Shown here piece after piece: positions 44,963-57,137 of a DNA stretch of 64,000 bases. The position numbers were made by a program, and so were the translations under genes. Source of the stretch: Agapanthus africanus (lineage: Eukaryota > Streptophyta > Magnoliopsida > Asparagales > Amaryllidaceae). How positions within the stretch are numbered: position 1 is the stretch's first letter; every line of letters starts with the position of its first letter. The DNA lies in the NCBI GenBank assembly GCA_030015575.1, contig JASDDO010000026.1, positions 193,217,739 through 193,281,738 on the forward strand, in the 5' to 3' direction. Below the pieces are notes generated by a model. The model saw only the letters and a list, made by a program, of their open reading frames with translations. It did not search any database and was not told the origin of the DNA.

Positions 44963-46464
44963 GTAGTATCTCAGGGTGTTCTGGGTTACACTCCGACACG
45001 ACTTGTACCGCTTTTGGGGGTCTGACTTTTACCAACCCCCTAGGCCTGCCATGCGATGCTCATAGACGAACGGACCGGACTGTACGGATATTGTCACTGA
45101 CAGGCTCAGTAGGGTGTCAGGCTGAGTTTGCTCACAGACGTCCCTTTTGGTCAATACCTGGTAGCCCGTTACGTATTGGCTTATACCTCTGACGTGCTAG
45201 TGGTTAAATCCACAACCAAGGTGTTGACGAGTCTTTAGAGTCCCCCACATTCAGTTACTCAAGCTTTCGGGCGAAAAGCTGTAGAGGCCGTATGGAGATA
45301 TGGCAAGGTCCGATCAGATACGTGCGGCATTGCACGGATCAGGATCGGACAGTTAGTACTAGAGGCCGTATGGATATATGGCAGGGTTCAATCTGATACG
45401 TGCGGTATTGCATGGATCTGGATCGAACAGATAATACTAGCTGGCTTTAGTTTAAGCCGGATCCTAGTATAGTACAGTGTAGATTTTGTCTCTTTGCTTT
45501 TATATTTCGGTCGGAATACAAATGCGGGTGTGTATACACAGTAGCGGGGTTTTCCTGTAATTTATTACGGGACCAGTTTTCTGGAGTTGCCAGTTTGCTT
45601 TCCGTTTCGGCCAATTTCCTTTGTATCCTTCATTGGCCGAAGATTGGTGGAGGAAGGCTTATTTGCATTGTTGCAAATAGGTATTTATGGAGGGGGTCTT
45701 TGCATATTTCTTTGTATCATGATGATGATGCATCCCTTGACCATTTGACTTCTTCATCCATCATGGCTTGACTTTTATATGATATGGTTGTTAATGATGG
45801 TATGACTTTTGGGAGTGATGATTGTTGTTTGAGTGTTGGACTTTCCTAGCTATCATTTCTTTGCATGATAACCATTCCTCTCTCTCTCATGGATTATGGT
45901 GTGGCCTCTCTCATATTATTGATACTCTCTCCACTCTCTCACTCTCTTGAATTTGCAAGGGCCGGCCACTTAAGGGGAGGGCTGCCTAATTTTGTATGTG
46001 TGGGTTTTTTTGCTTCATTTCATGCTCCAAAAATCCCCAAGTCCCTCCACATAGCTCTTGTATCATCCCTCCACCAATAAGGCAATTCCTACAACCCCAA
46101 ATGAGACTTGAGCACTACACATTCTACAGCAAACCTTGGGCACGTCGACTAGCCAGCTTCATGCCCGAGTTGCCTCGGCATTGAGGTGGGAGCCCGTAAA
46201 AGATGCAGACGATGTGGTGCCCTTCCGGCAAGGAGGCGACGACCGGAGTTTCCACAGGAGATCGGGACGACGACGAGAAGACCGGAGGACTCGGATCAGT
46301 CGGTATATCTCTCTTCCCCATCTTGTAGTTAGCTAGGACTAGTTAATGGTTCGATCCGGGTGTTTAGTGCGCGGTGGTGCCGGTTTGCTAGTTTGCAAAA
46401 TTAAAGTTTTTCGCTTCCGCATTTGGCCTCGGGATGGAGGCCGGGGCACCGCCGTGCACTTACA

Positions 46465-46530
46465 AATACATCCATATTATTATCTTGATTAAGGCGTGAC
46501 ATGGTCACTACCTGAAGAGAGAGAGAAGAA
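46465..46530 (-). pseudogene. N4 gag start remnant
   Basis: The minus-strand sequence continues the N4 gag remnant beyond G. It includes the pyrimidine tract (CTCTCTCTC), the CGACC-like motif (here TGACC) and ATGTCACGCC, followed by the short gag segment shared with N1-N3. AATAC at 46465-46469 is the second copy of the G duplication. Confidence 0.8.
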
Positions 46531-46946
46531 AACATTTTAGCGTGCGCTCTTGCAAGATTAGATTGGTTATTATCTTATCTAATCAGGATGGCATCCACTG
46601 TTTTTATCAAATCTTCCTTCAAACCGTAAAAGGTAAGATTAGCCGAGATTAATTACACCCTACAAGTTTGCTAATCGGTCATCCAGGCAGGTGTCGGTAC
46701 TCCGAGTGAGTCTCCCCGTGTTTTCGCATAGAACTAATTAAATAATCTCGTTTCCGCAGGGGTATAATCCCGTTAACACCTTTCTTAGACACCTACTGGA
46801 TTAGCTAATTGTAAAGTGAAAAACTGTCCCCGGAGTAACACTTACTCGCAGTGGGTATCGGGATCCAACTATCACATAGAAGGTATGCAATCTCATTGAA
46901 AATTTTAACACTTTAAATTCCTGATATATGTTTTTAACCCCCATGT

Positions 46947-47145
46947 GGTTTATGACCTTGACAAGGTCAACAAATTATAAACCGAAAGTCAAGTTCAACC
47001 CGTCATTTTGTGACTGATTTAGACCCACCCGCACGACCCTTGACAAGGTCAACAAAGCCGTACGACTGCCCTAACCAATCGCATCATCATGCGGAAGAAA
47101 TGCACTAATTATCTACCGAACATTATGCCTCGACAAGGTCGACAA
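46947..47145 (-). repeat. N4 leader triple-hairpin cluster
   Basis: CCTTGACAAGGTCAACAA lies at 46956-46973 and 47038-47055, and CCTCGACAAGGTCGACAA at 47128-47145. Spacing is 82 and 90 nt. The third copy changes both sides of its stem (TTGAC/GTCAA to TCGAC/GTCGA), which keeps pairing. An outer stem GGTTTAT (46947-46953) with ATAAACC (46977-46983) is perfect. Confidence 0.88.
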
Positions 47146-48946
47146 ACGCAACACAAATATTAAATAGTACCTATCTGAAATGACGGAGGGCTACGACTGG
47201 TTTTGAAGAAAACCTTTAACGTAATAAACTTGATATTGTTGTAGAATCTAGTGATTTGAAAAGGAGTGGTTTAAGCCCCGTTTTAAAAATCGAGTAGTTT
47301 TCATAACAAACCGAGTGGGTTGTAGCATATGCTAGTTTTGCTAAAGAAGTCATTTTCGGTGAAGGGATCTAGGCTTTTTCTTTATCGAATAAGGTGCTGG
47401 ATATTCATAATAGAATACCGCTATGCAAAGCAAAAACTAGAGGTACCTTTTTGAAAAATTTGATTCTACAACATTTTTTAGGATTCTTTTCTTTTCATTA
47501 ATCTTATTAATGACGTCCCATCAATTATGTTTCCTAACCATCACAGATGAAACAAAAATAAAATACACATGTATGCCATCCGCATTCGCCACAGGGACCC
47601 GAGTCTTCACCATAAGGTTACTTAACTTACGGTAGGGCGGGGTCAGGACTAGCGTGGTTGCAAAATATATATAGTGTCTACTAATATATATATATATATA
47701 TATAAGTAGCATTCATCTCACACAGTTATATGATCACATCACATCACATTACAGAACAACAGAAGCAGATTTATGAAATATAGGATATACTAGAAGATCC
47801 GTATTTTAGATTAAACCAGTAACGAAAAACACGAATTTCACAATCGTGATGAATAGCCAAGCCCACACCCCTAAACCCTTATAAGAGCGGCAAGCAACTC
47901 TGCCAATTCTAGAGTTAGGTGACCAGTCTCGACTCCTCGAGATAGCCTCCCACTGGACTCTAGAACCCGGTTACTTGTGCTCTCCGCCTTGGGTCTATCC
48001 TAATGCGGTAAAGTAAATAATATATATCGAATGGAGACAACAACCTCAACCCGGAAGTGTCCCAATAAAAGAATATTACATATAATTATTTACGTGAATG
48101 AAAATCGAAAAACTCTCATCTCACTTAAAACCCCTGGCTATTCAATCACGATGATCCAATATAACATATCGATTGCAACACAAGAATATCACATGTCATC
48201 AGCGTAAGTAAATATGTGTATCTCTAATGTCGTTGTCAAATAGCAACGGGATCGGGGATACAGCCACATATTACACTTATGGTCGCAGAAAAGAAATAAA
48301 AACTACAATACTTAGAATCCGCATCTATAGACATCATAAATCCGGATTATCACATATTCCGAATTTCATGTCTAACCCTTTAAACCTTACATTTATGTCT
48401 TGAATTGAAAACACTTTTCAAACATTATGCCGGGAAATTCAATAAGATTCCCGATTAATGATTCGAAGTCTCGTCGGGAACTTTAGTAGATGACCGCACC
48501 ACCGAGGTCGTCAACGAAGTGCACTTGGGCGGAACACCATGGCCGTGAGCACCCGAGTGGATGCTTTTGGCCATGGAGTTCTCCTATAGTCACTTGGTCG
48601 GGGCAATAGGGCGTGGCTGTCTACTAATGTCTCTCGGCGAGTATTCGCATACGATACGAGATTACGACGGAGTTTCGATCCAAACCGATGCTCCATGATA
48701 ATCCATCATTTGGGACAAAAATGCGAGATTTACAAAATAATTAACTAGTTTTCGCAAAACTAATCAATGTGGATTCCAAAAATTATATCACATACCCAAA
48801 GTAATATAGACAATATTAAACATTTCGATTGATATTTCAAACTACCACAATCCACAGAGACCTGAGCCTCATTAAAAATATCCAAAAAATCCAAAATGTC
48901 AAAATGAAGCAGCACATGAAAAACGAGCTCCTATCTCCTCATGTGG

Positions 48947-48993
48947 GCGGCGGAACCGCGGCCAAGGCATAGTTTAGGCGGCAGTTCCACGGC
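48947..48993 (-). repeat. N4 paired GC palindromes
   Basis: GCGGCGGAACCGCGGC (48947-48962) and GCGGCAGTTCCACGGC (48978-48993) have centres 31 nt apart. The pair is worn by C-to-T/G-to-A changes. I do not see convincing enclosing arms in this older copy. Confidence 0.75.
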
Positions 48994-49192
48994 CACTTTG
49001 AGGTATTGGAACCTTGTATTTCTTATGCCTCCATAGAATTCCCTGCACAATTTTCTGAGTATTTTTAATTATGAAAAACATGAAGTTTGAAAAAAATGAC
49101 AGAAACTAGCAAATATCGGTGTTTAAAACATCGATCGAACACTTTAACGTCGTCTAGACTTCGCCTAAGTCTTTAGTTTGGTAATGATATCA

Positions 49193-49716
49193 TGAAAGTA
49201 TGTCTTAGCAGCTCTACTAGGTTTCAATGAGCATCAAGTATGTAATTTTAAAAATCTTGAGGTCTAAGTATATTAAACAAGAATCGAACTAGAGAATTAG
49301 AGTTTCAAAGTTAGCAAACTATATTCTAAACTAAGTGAAGAGAGTCTACAACCATTGTAGTCCAGTCCTTCACTTCTAAAGCTCTAAGTAGTAGTCTCTA
49401 GAACTCTTCTTTCACTCCACTTGAAGAATGGAATGAGCTTGCTTGTAATCTTCGTCGTCGAAGATGATCCATCTTGAGGCAACTCACACTTAAGCTCGCA
49501 CTTCACTAATCAAGGTATTAGTGAAGATAACAAGCTATACTAATGGCCTAGAGTAGTGTAGCTTGATGAAGTAGGAATTTTGCTCACTAAAATATTTCCT
49601 TTTTTTTCTTCTTTTTCTCAACCCTAGAAAACTAGTGAGGAGATGAAGATGAAGATAAACTTAGAAGTGTTTGTGAACCATTAGGATAAAATGAGATGAG
49701 AATGGGAATGATAAAT
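49193..49716 (-). repeat. N4 5' LTR, part 1
   Basis: Diverged but recognisable start (TGAAAGTATGTCTTAGCAGC against TGTAGGGTTTCTAGGCAC in relatives), followed by segments such as GTCGAAGATGATCCA and the start of the AT-rich middle. It is cut at 49716 by LARD L. Confidence 0.82.
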
Positions 49717-51528
49717 TGTAACATTTCAGAAATAAAAAATATATTATTTTTGGAAATTTAATATTAAAATAATATATTTCGCGAAAACTATTCGATTTGC
49801 GAATATGGGTTTTTCGTAAAATAGTATAAGTATATACCAATATTTGGAAAATAATCGGAGATTAAAATGATTTATTCATTAGAAAGATATTTATTTGATT
49901 TTGGCATTTTTATAATTATTTATATGCAAATTTAAAAGTAAAATTGATTAGTGCACTACTAATCACGACTACGCCAAATCCGTATTTTTACATTTTTCCA
50001 TGGCTAAGTGCACCATGTCATGTGCATATTGTTATTTTGTTTGTGGCTTGTGAGTTTTCTGAGGAAAAGAAAACAAAGAAAAGAAAAGAAAAGCAAAGCA
50101 AAGAGAGAAAAGAGTTTTGAGTGTGAAAAGAATAGCACTAGATGCCATGAGATTTTTGTGAGAAGAAACAAAATAGATATTTTGATAGAGAGTGAGGGTA
50201 AGAGAGAGTGAGAATAAGAGAGAAAGAGTGAGACTTGGCTGCCCTTATTCTTTCCCCATTGTTTTCTTCATGTATTTCTTCATCTCCTTCATTCTCACTT
50301 TACCTCCAAGCATCATCTCAATTTTCTTCTCTAAACCCTATGCCACCTTCACATAAAGCATGCACAAACCTATTCTAAATCCTTTGAACCATCCAAGTTT
50401 GGATTTTGAAGACTTTGGGCAACTCAAGAATTTTCCTAAGTTGCCAAATGAGGTAATCTCTTCACTTGTAGATTGGTATTGGTGTTATATATCCTAGTTT
50501 AGTTAGATTTTGATATAATTAGGTTAAGTGATCTTAGAAAATTCCAAGTTGCTGTTAAATGGTAATTTGAGGTGCAGTGAGTGTTTGTAAAGACTTTAGA
50601 GATAATTTCCTGACCTGGAAAAGAGTTTAGAACTTGATACACGAACTTAGAATTTGTCCCGTGTCGGTTTTGTGAAGTTTGTTAGCCTACAGGGTATCTG
50701 GAGCAACTTGGGTCGTTTATAAGAAAATCAAACAAGTCCATTAACCTAGATAGACCACTAGAAGACCATCACCAAAATACAAGCCCGTTTCACCCTACTT
50801 TGACCGGCGCCGCCAGATTTTTCGATGTTCTCGCCGGACTTCTGTTAGGTTCTGATGTTGAGTTTTTGCATGTAGCTCACTTACCCTATAACCTATCCCC
50901 TGTACTTGGTTGTTTAGTTCCTATTTACCTGAGCCAAAATCTTAGAGTAGTTTGCGAGTGTTTTGGCTATGTTTTTATGATACCTGAATTTGTGGTTTTG
51001 GTATTTGGATTTGATTCCATCGTTGGACGTTTGTACGTCAACGGACGAGGGTTATTTGGTTGATCTTTCATGCATAAGCTATAGCTTCTAACCTATGAGC
51101 AACTCGTGTGCCGTATCGGTTTTCGGATATTGGTTTTAATAGAATTGCAATTGTGTATTGATTGTAGGTACCTTCGCGTGGACTTCGGAGATGATGAAGC
51201 ACATCGACTTCGGCTAAGCGAGGAGTTTAGCTGGTGAGTAAATTTATATCTACGGGGGAAATCGGGTGGATTGCGTATAGCGCCCCCGAAACCATTGATA
51301 TGGAAGATTATGTTATAAATTATAATTATGATAAAGTTGACGCTAATGGATATATTTGCTTGAGAATATGAAATGGGAAGTGAATCATGATAAGTATGCA
51401 TTGAAAGAGAACAAGTATGCGTTGCTAATGGTATGATATAATATCGAGATCGATAAACACGACATGAGATTGAGATAGAGGTGTTGTGAAATTAATAAGA
51501 TATGACGTTTATACAAATATGATTTGAG

Positions 51529-51566
<38 letters not shown>

Positions 51567-53856
51567 TTGAGTATAATGAGTAATATGTCGTACGAGACTT
51601 TAGATCCATATCCTCATTATTGTATAGGTCGATAGATTCCCTATTCTGTTTGATGACCCCGTACGATGGATTACCGTACGTAATGAGATGTACCAGATGA
51701 TTGATCCATGCTAGTAATTTGAGGATGATGATCGATGATTAATGTCATATCGGATGTTATGAAGCGGGATCGCCGATATAAAGATTGCCACCTGAACCAT
51801 ACCCACTTTCAAAACTATGATTCGTATCTTTTAAAAAGTGACCATATGGTTCATGTGTAGATAAATATACCCATTTATTGTTCATGTTGTGTAGGATATT
51901 ACCCCTCGTGATGTATTTACCACGTGCCGGTATTTAATGCTATATGATATCAATTGCTAGTACACCTGCACAATTACCGTTGATGCGCATGTTACACATT
52001 CACAGATTTGCCGGCTCACACACATTCTTCATCGGTAATTGCCATGCCACTTATACAGTAGAATTTCTATGTCACTTACACAGTAGAACTGCCTTATTAT
52101 GAGATAAATCTTAAAAGTAAAAGTACATTCATTGTTCAGTATTATCATTTGACATGCTTGCATGATATACTCGATATGCTCATATTACTACTCTATGTTG
52201 CATACATCGTACTTATGGTTATATGCATTGAGATTCTGTTTTTATGAGATCTCTGGATTTGAGAACCATGGTATGTTTCAAAAGAAATGGTGTATTGTTT
52301 TAAAAACCCGGTTTCTTTTGATATGATATTTCGAGACGTCCACAATGAGTTTTTTTAGTTCTGAACTTGTTTTCGAGACCCGATTCGAGGAGTTTGCGGA
52401 TGCCGTTTGCGGGTACATGGTAGAACCGGTATGGTACCCCGGGGCAAGAAATGATTTTTGTGGTGTAGACGATAAGCCTGGTAGAGGGAACATTACCTAC
52501 CGGTTATTGTATAGAACTCGGTGGATATCCGGAGGATGCCGTTTTGGAGTTATGATATGAGATGGGTATGAGGACCGATCTGAGAATGCGGTGCCTGAAA
52601 TGAGATATATATGAGGGCCGATCTGAGTATGCGGCGCCTGAGATATGAGGATTTACGTGTCGATGCTGGACACAGATTTCATGATATTTCGAGTGTCGGT
52701 GTTGGACACTCAGGTTCCAAGATTTTGATGTGTTGTTGATGGACACATGTGGTTGATATCCTCATATATATATACAGTCATATGTTTTCATGATGTTTCG
52801 AGTGTCGGTGTTGGACACTCAGGTTCCATGATTTTGATGTGTCGTTGATGGACACAGGCGGTTGATATCCTCATCTATATATACAGGCATATGTTTTCAT
52901 GATGTTCGAGTGTCGGTGTGGGACACTCAGGTTGCATGATATTGTTTGTGTCGTTGGTGGACATGTGGATGATATCCACATGCATACAGGCATGTGATGT
53001 CGGATGTTTATTTATATATGTCATTGGATTGACTCGATTGTTGACATATATGCGTACTTGGTCACCCTACATATCATAGTATTATCTTCAGGATATAGTG
53101 ACTTAGAAAATCGTTATTTTATTCGATTTCTACTTGCTGATATTTTCTACTCACGAATTGGCAACTCACCCCCGTTGTGCCACAGTTATTGCAGGTTTGA
53201 CCGCTTGGGATCAGTTGCGGTATCGCTGGCACACAGCTTCATTCAGGGTGTTTTGCTTTGGTAGGTGGGACACATGTTGGATCGTGCCCACTCTCGTACT
53301 GTTATATTCCGTTGTATCTAGATAAACTCCATCACATCAGATCAGATCAGAAACTTGAGATTGTATTATTGGTAGACCTAGTCAGACTTGGGTTTTGTGA
53401 GGGACTTATAGCGATGGGTTTATGTTGGCTTCTTGAGTTTTGATGTCTTGCTCGTTTATTGTTCTTTCTGGGTTGATCTTCGCCGTTGGGAGTCGTATAT
53501 ATGTTATTGCATGGTTGTGATTCCACCGGTTCGCGAAGAGCTAGCTCCCGCTTGGGGTTGCCTATATATTGTTGTGTAAATGGTTTTGGATCAAAATATA
53601 CAAGGGAGTTGCTGTCTAAATTTTTAAAGACGAAACATGTTTTCAATTGTAGAATAATTCACTTGCATTTTCATGTTTCATTAGCTATGCATTCAAAAAA
53701 AAATGATCCATTATACCTTTATTTCAAAACTGCACCCCCACTATTTTCCGCAAAAATGTTTAGATTTTCTGGGCTTCGGCTTACTTGATTTACGTTACGC
53801 CTTTAGACATTGCGTAATTTAAGTGCCGGTCACGTGCTAAATTATGGGTCGTGACA
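49717..53856 (+). repeat. L 5' LTR
   Basis: 4140 bp. It holds a purine-rich run (about 50060-50235), a (TG)n run at 51534-51564, three 109-bp tandem units (52680-53005) and the segment ACTCACCCCCGTTGTGCCAC near 53164. Short open frames such as 50800-51063 recur in the other LTR but have no recognisable domain. Confidence 0.95.
52680..53005 (+). repeat. Three 109-bp tandem units with hairpins, L 5' LTR
   Basis: Units start at 52680, 52789 and 52898. Each contains GAGTGTC-7 nt-GACACTC and, further on, GTGTC or GTGTT-7 nt-GACAC or GACAT, with the core TTGATGTG or TGTTTGTG between them. A related GTGTC-7 nt-GACAC sits just upstream at about 52659. Confidence 0.88.
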
Positions 53857-53873
53857 AAGTTAGTATCAAAGCG
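53857..53873 (+). other. L primer binding site (worn)
   Basis: AAGTTAGTATCAAAGCG follows the LTR. TAGTATCAAAGC differs from the initiator Met tRNA complement TGGTATCAGAGC by two G-to-A changes. Confidence 0.75.
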
Positions 53874-56800
53874 TTAGGTTTAACCTTGGTTTGAGTCTGG
53901 GTTTGACTATGCGGAGTCTAGGGCGTATATATATTTCGGAACCTAGGCTTGACCTTACGGAACTTAGACTTGACGGGGGGTATTAGACCCGAACTTTCGT
54001 TTCATATGTTGACCTTGATTGATAGAGTAGGTAGCTTGAGTAGAGTGACGTACCGTACGTATATTCTGCGTCATATTTACCACACGATACTCCATTTAAG
54101 AAACCTTAGGATGTACATATCTTGAGATCTGTGATACTATTCGTTCCTATGATCATATATCCATTTGGGATCTGCTGATTTCTTTCGTTCATTTGATCTA
54201 TCATTATCGATACCTGCTTGAGGTTCCTGTCACCATAGTTTGAGCGCAGATTGAGCTGCTGCTAGTGTTACGATCAGGGCGAGCTCGTCATGTACGAGGA
54301 CTGACCATGTTGTTTCTGGTGACTTGGGAACGTGTAGGTATAGTGTTGTGTTGTGATCTCTCGTTTGAGGAGAGTGTTCGGTTTTGCACCGGATGATCGG
54401 GCCATTGATAAAGATTGCCGGTTTGAGAGGACTGTTGATGTACAGTCTACTTCAGAGATTGTGATGTTGTCTACCGTGCAGATGGATGACCCAGCTGTTA
54501 TGAGATTGATGGGATGCTGTTTCCAGAGTTTATGAGCTGAAACCGCTGGAGCTTTCAGACAGAGATGTGACAGGAGATAGCTAGTTTATCTCGAGTTGAG
54601 CGACTGATATGATTCGTCAGATTTGATGTGCCGATGCAGGCTCACTTGAGTCGAAGAATTCTAGTTGAGGGATCTTACTCAGATCTAGAGTAGATCGATC
54701 AAGAAAGGACGTTGTTCGTCGGATACTCCGATGTGAGATCGGTAAGTTGACCAGTTTCAGATAGAAAGACCTCACCAAATGTGTAGTGAGTTGATCGAGA
54801 ACAGACGAATAAAGTGTATTCCTCCGATGATATGGACGAGTTCCCGAGGACGTATTCGGCTAGATCTCTTCTATATAATGATGAAGATACCGAGTTCATA
54901 ATTTCGAGTCCGTGTGAGAGACTCCGGATTGACCGTAGCCGAGAATGAATTGCAATATGCATATAACAAGAGATGACGTCGAAGTGGACGATAATCAAGT
55001 CGAGTGGAACAAGAGGTTCGTGCAAGATGTTAACGAGCGGTCGTTACTCTCCGTTGATGCCAGAGGATTGATATGTGTGAAGAGGCGTTAGATACAGCCA
55101 AATTTCAGAGGAAAGTCGTGTTGAGGACGCAGCTGTCCGGTTATGAGAAAAGAGTTAAGCAAGAGTGCCAACCTTTGTATAGTTCGGCATATGCGAGATC
55201 GAAAGAAGCAATGAGCAGGTTCTTTCCAGGACACCGCAGCGATAGAGATTTGCAACCAGGATCAGTTATAGGTGCGTATTCAGAGGGCCAGATGCCGCCG
55301 TAAGTATTGTGCCGTTGAGAGTGGTCATGTTGATTGGCCTAACGGTGATCAGAGGAGTTCCAGAGCGGGACTGTTCCGTTAGTACACCTGACCGGGCCGA
55401 CGAGCAGAAGGATTGCAAGATTGGTAATTCAGAGAGGAACAAGGAACCCAGAGACCGGAGATGCCAGACCGTGAGCAGGAGGCAAGTAGATGATCTTGCT
55501 CTGCCAGTTTGGGTGCACCGGCATATTTTTCGACATTGTAGGCGGTGTACCTCAATGTCAGTTATTGCGATTGCGTTTTGTGATCCGAGTATCACACTTT
55601 TATCGCTTGGACTTGAGTTTCGATGATTAGGTTTCGTGATTTATGTTTTTGTGCGCCATGGCTGCACCTATTGGAGATTTATATTGTGCACAGTTATTGC
55701 ACTTGATTTATGTCTTATACACCGTTACATTGGTTTATGAATTATGCATATTTATTATACTTGGTATCGATTTGTGCCTTCGTTGCACATATTTATGGTT
55801 TCATGGATTCGATACTGTCTATTTCGATTTCATGCATGTTATACGCACTTGACCTGATTTTTTCACTCAGTATAGCCTATATGTGCTTGCAGTGCATTGG
55901 GATGGATTTTGTGCACGCAGTTGCACACGTTTATGATTCTTTATATCTTGGTATACTCGGTGTCGTTTTTGTGAGCATTTGAGATATTGATGAGTATTTC
56001 GTGTATTTGTTGCACCAGATTTATATTTTCTTGAGCGTCTGCACTTAGCGTTTGTTATCGTGCACGCTACTGCACTAGATGTTTTATATGGACCAGACGC
56101 ACTTGTTTTGAATTTTCGCGCATATAGGCGCATGATATGAGATTTTGTGCACACCGGGTGCACTTGATTGAGATTTTCGTTCGTGCATGTTAGTTGCACT
56201 CGATTGAGATTTTTATTCGTACATGTTGGATGCACTTGATTAGGATTTTCATTCGTGCATGTTAGTTGCACTGGGTTAGGATTGTCGTGCACATCCGTTG
56301 CACTAGACAAATGCTTTCGTGTACTATAGATGTATTTGATATGGTTGTCGTACACATCCGTTGCACTAGACAGATATTTTCGTACACACCCGTTGCACTT
56401 AGTTTTGCTTTTGTGCATATTGTGGCACTTGTATTGGATTTGATTTCCGTACGCACCAGACGCATGTGATGTTAGATACGCCTTTTGAGGCTGATTTTAT
56501 TTATGAGTATCGCGTTTTGATGATGGATACTATATTATATAGTAGCCGAGCAGGGCTGGTCTGAGGACAGTGCCTGAGTACTTTTGCATGCATAAAAAGT
56601 TACCAAGAGATTTTCAAAAAGGGGCTATAGTCTCGCTATTTCTTACGTGTCCGTGAGTGACAGGAAATTTTACAAGGAAAACCTTCTGGGATATTTCAAA
56701 AAGGCGGACGTATAATTTGAGCAAAACATATATAAATATATATTTACTACTTTACAAATGATCGTCCGCCACTTGTGCCGTGAGCTACGCATAGCACGGA

Positions 56801-57124
56801 GATTTGGGAAAGATTTTGCATGTGTTTTATTCAGTCTTTAAAATGGTTTTACAAAGATGCGTGCTATATACGTATTATGATTTGGCTATAGTGCATGTGG
56901 ATTCCAGTAGTGGAATTCGATATTCGTATTTCGTTTATAACTCCAGTGATTGCGTGATAGTTGACGGAGTTTGATTTTGAGTTTCGTACTCGTTTTTAGG
57001 CGCACACGATGCGCTGGGGTATTTATGTATCTTCCGTGATTTCGAAGCCCCGTTGATTTGAGCTGGTTATTGAAATGTTTTAGTATTTGGGGATTTAATT
57101 TTAAATTCGGGGACCGAATTTATT
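53874..57124 (+). other. L interior, non-coding
   Basis: About 3.25 kb without any gag, protease, RT or integrase motif in either strand's longer frames. 53874-55640 has only short frames; one at 55073-55303 is Lys/Arg/Glu-rich but unrecognised. 55651-56470 is a repeat array of 17-nt dyads. 56470-57124 is AT-rich with no feature I can name. Confidence 0.8.
55651..56470 (+). repeat. Array of GTGCA-7 nt-TGCAC dyads
   Basis: Exact or near-exact 17-nt dyads occur at 55686, 56147, 56183, 56255 and 56287. Shorter or one-change versions are at 55651, 55774, 55911, 56060, 56219, 56350, 56382 and 56413. From 56147 on they recur every 31-36 nt. The long minus-strand frame here (55867-56418) follows the repeat and is not a supported gene. 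Confidence 0.85.
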
Positions 57125-57137
57125 TAAGGTGGAAGAC
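57125..57137 (+). other. L polypurine tract (probable)
   Basis: TAAGGTGGAAGAC precedes the 3' LTR. It is purine-rich and in the expected place. Confidence 0.65.

Larger units (their letters stand above)
32246..46464 (+). mobile_element. G: solo LTR of a third copia family, split by E
   Basis: The LTR runs from TGTTGGAGATAGTGCCC (32246) to CCGTGCACTTACA (46464) and is interrupted at 33008/44963 by E. Both outer edges carry AATAC (32241-32245, 46465-46469). Without E it is about 2.26 kb. The middle resembles the N-family and E LTRs (CCAGAGTAGACTAG, GATAGTATGCTATCTGG, GAGACAGGGCATCGAT), so it belongs to the same lineage. No internal region or second LTR is present, so it arose by recombination between LTRs. 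Its right half (about 45480-46464) is not shared with the others and holds no supported gene. Confidence 0.92.
46531..49192 (-). other. N4 5' leader and degenerate primer site
   Basis: It aligns with the leaders of N1-N3 with more divergence. It holds the three-hairpin cluster (46947-47145), one copy of the leader block with stem TATTC/GAATA (47402-47417), a TA run near 47680-47700 and the palindrome pair (48947-48993). The primer site at about 49180-49192 is worn (TGATATCATTACC in sense). No gene is seen. Confidence 0.75.

Noticed and set aside
45865..46336. Short frames in the right half of solo LTR G
   Set aside because: All lie between LTR ends bounded by an exact target duplication, overlap each other on both strands, and show no domain.
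50008..50211. Lys-rich small frame recurring at 57427-57630
   Set aside because: It lies in an AAAG-rich run of the L LTRs; the lysines come from the simple sequence.
50800..51063. 87-codon frame recurring at 58206-58469
   Set aside because: Duplicated because it is inside both L LTRs. It is hydrophobic by composition only, with no start context or family support.
51534..51564. (TG)n in L 5' LTR against (TA)n in the 3' LTR as a functional switch
   Set aside because: Microsatellite slippage and TG-to-TA transitions explain it.
55867..56418. 183-codon open frame on the minus strand of the LARD interior
   Set aside because: It runs through the dyad repeat array, has degenerate peptide repeats (VQLTCTNENPNQV type) with no known domain, and is antisense to the element. 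The open frame is explained by the repeat.
56147..56470. CRISPR-like regular array (short palindromic repeats with spacers)
   Set aside because: Plant retrotransposon context, repeats degenerate, spacers 14-19 nt and similar to each other, no cas genes. It is a minisatellite-like array.
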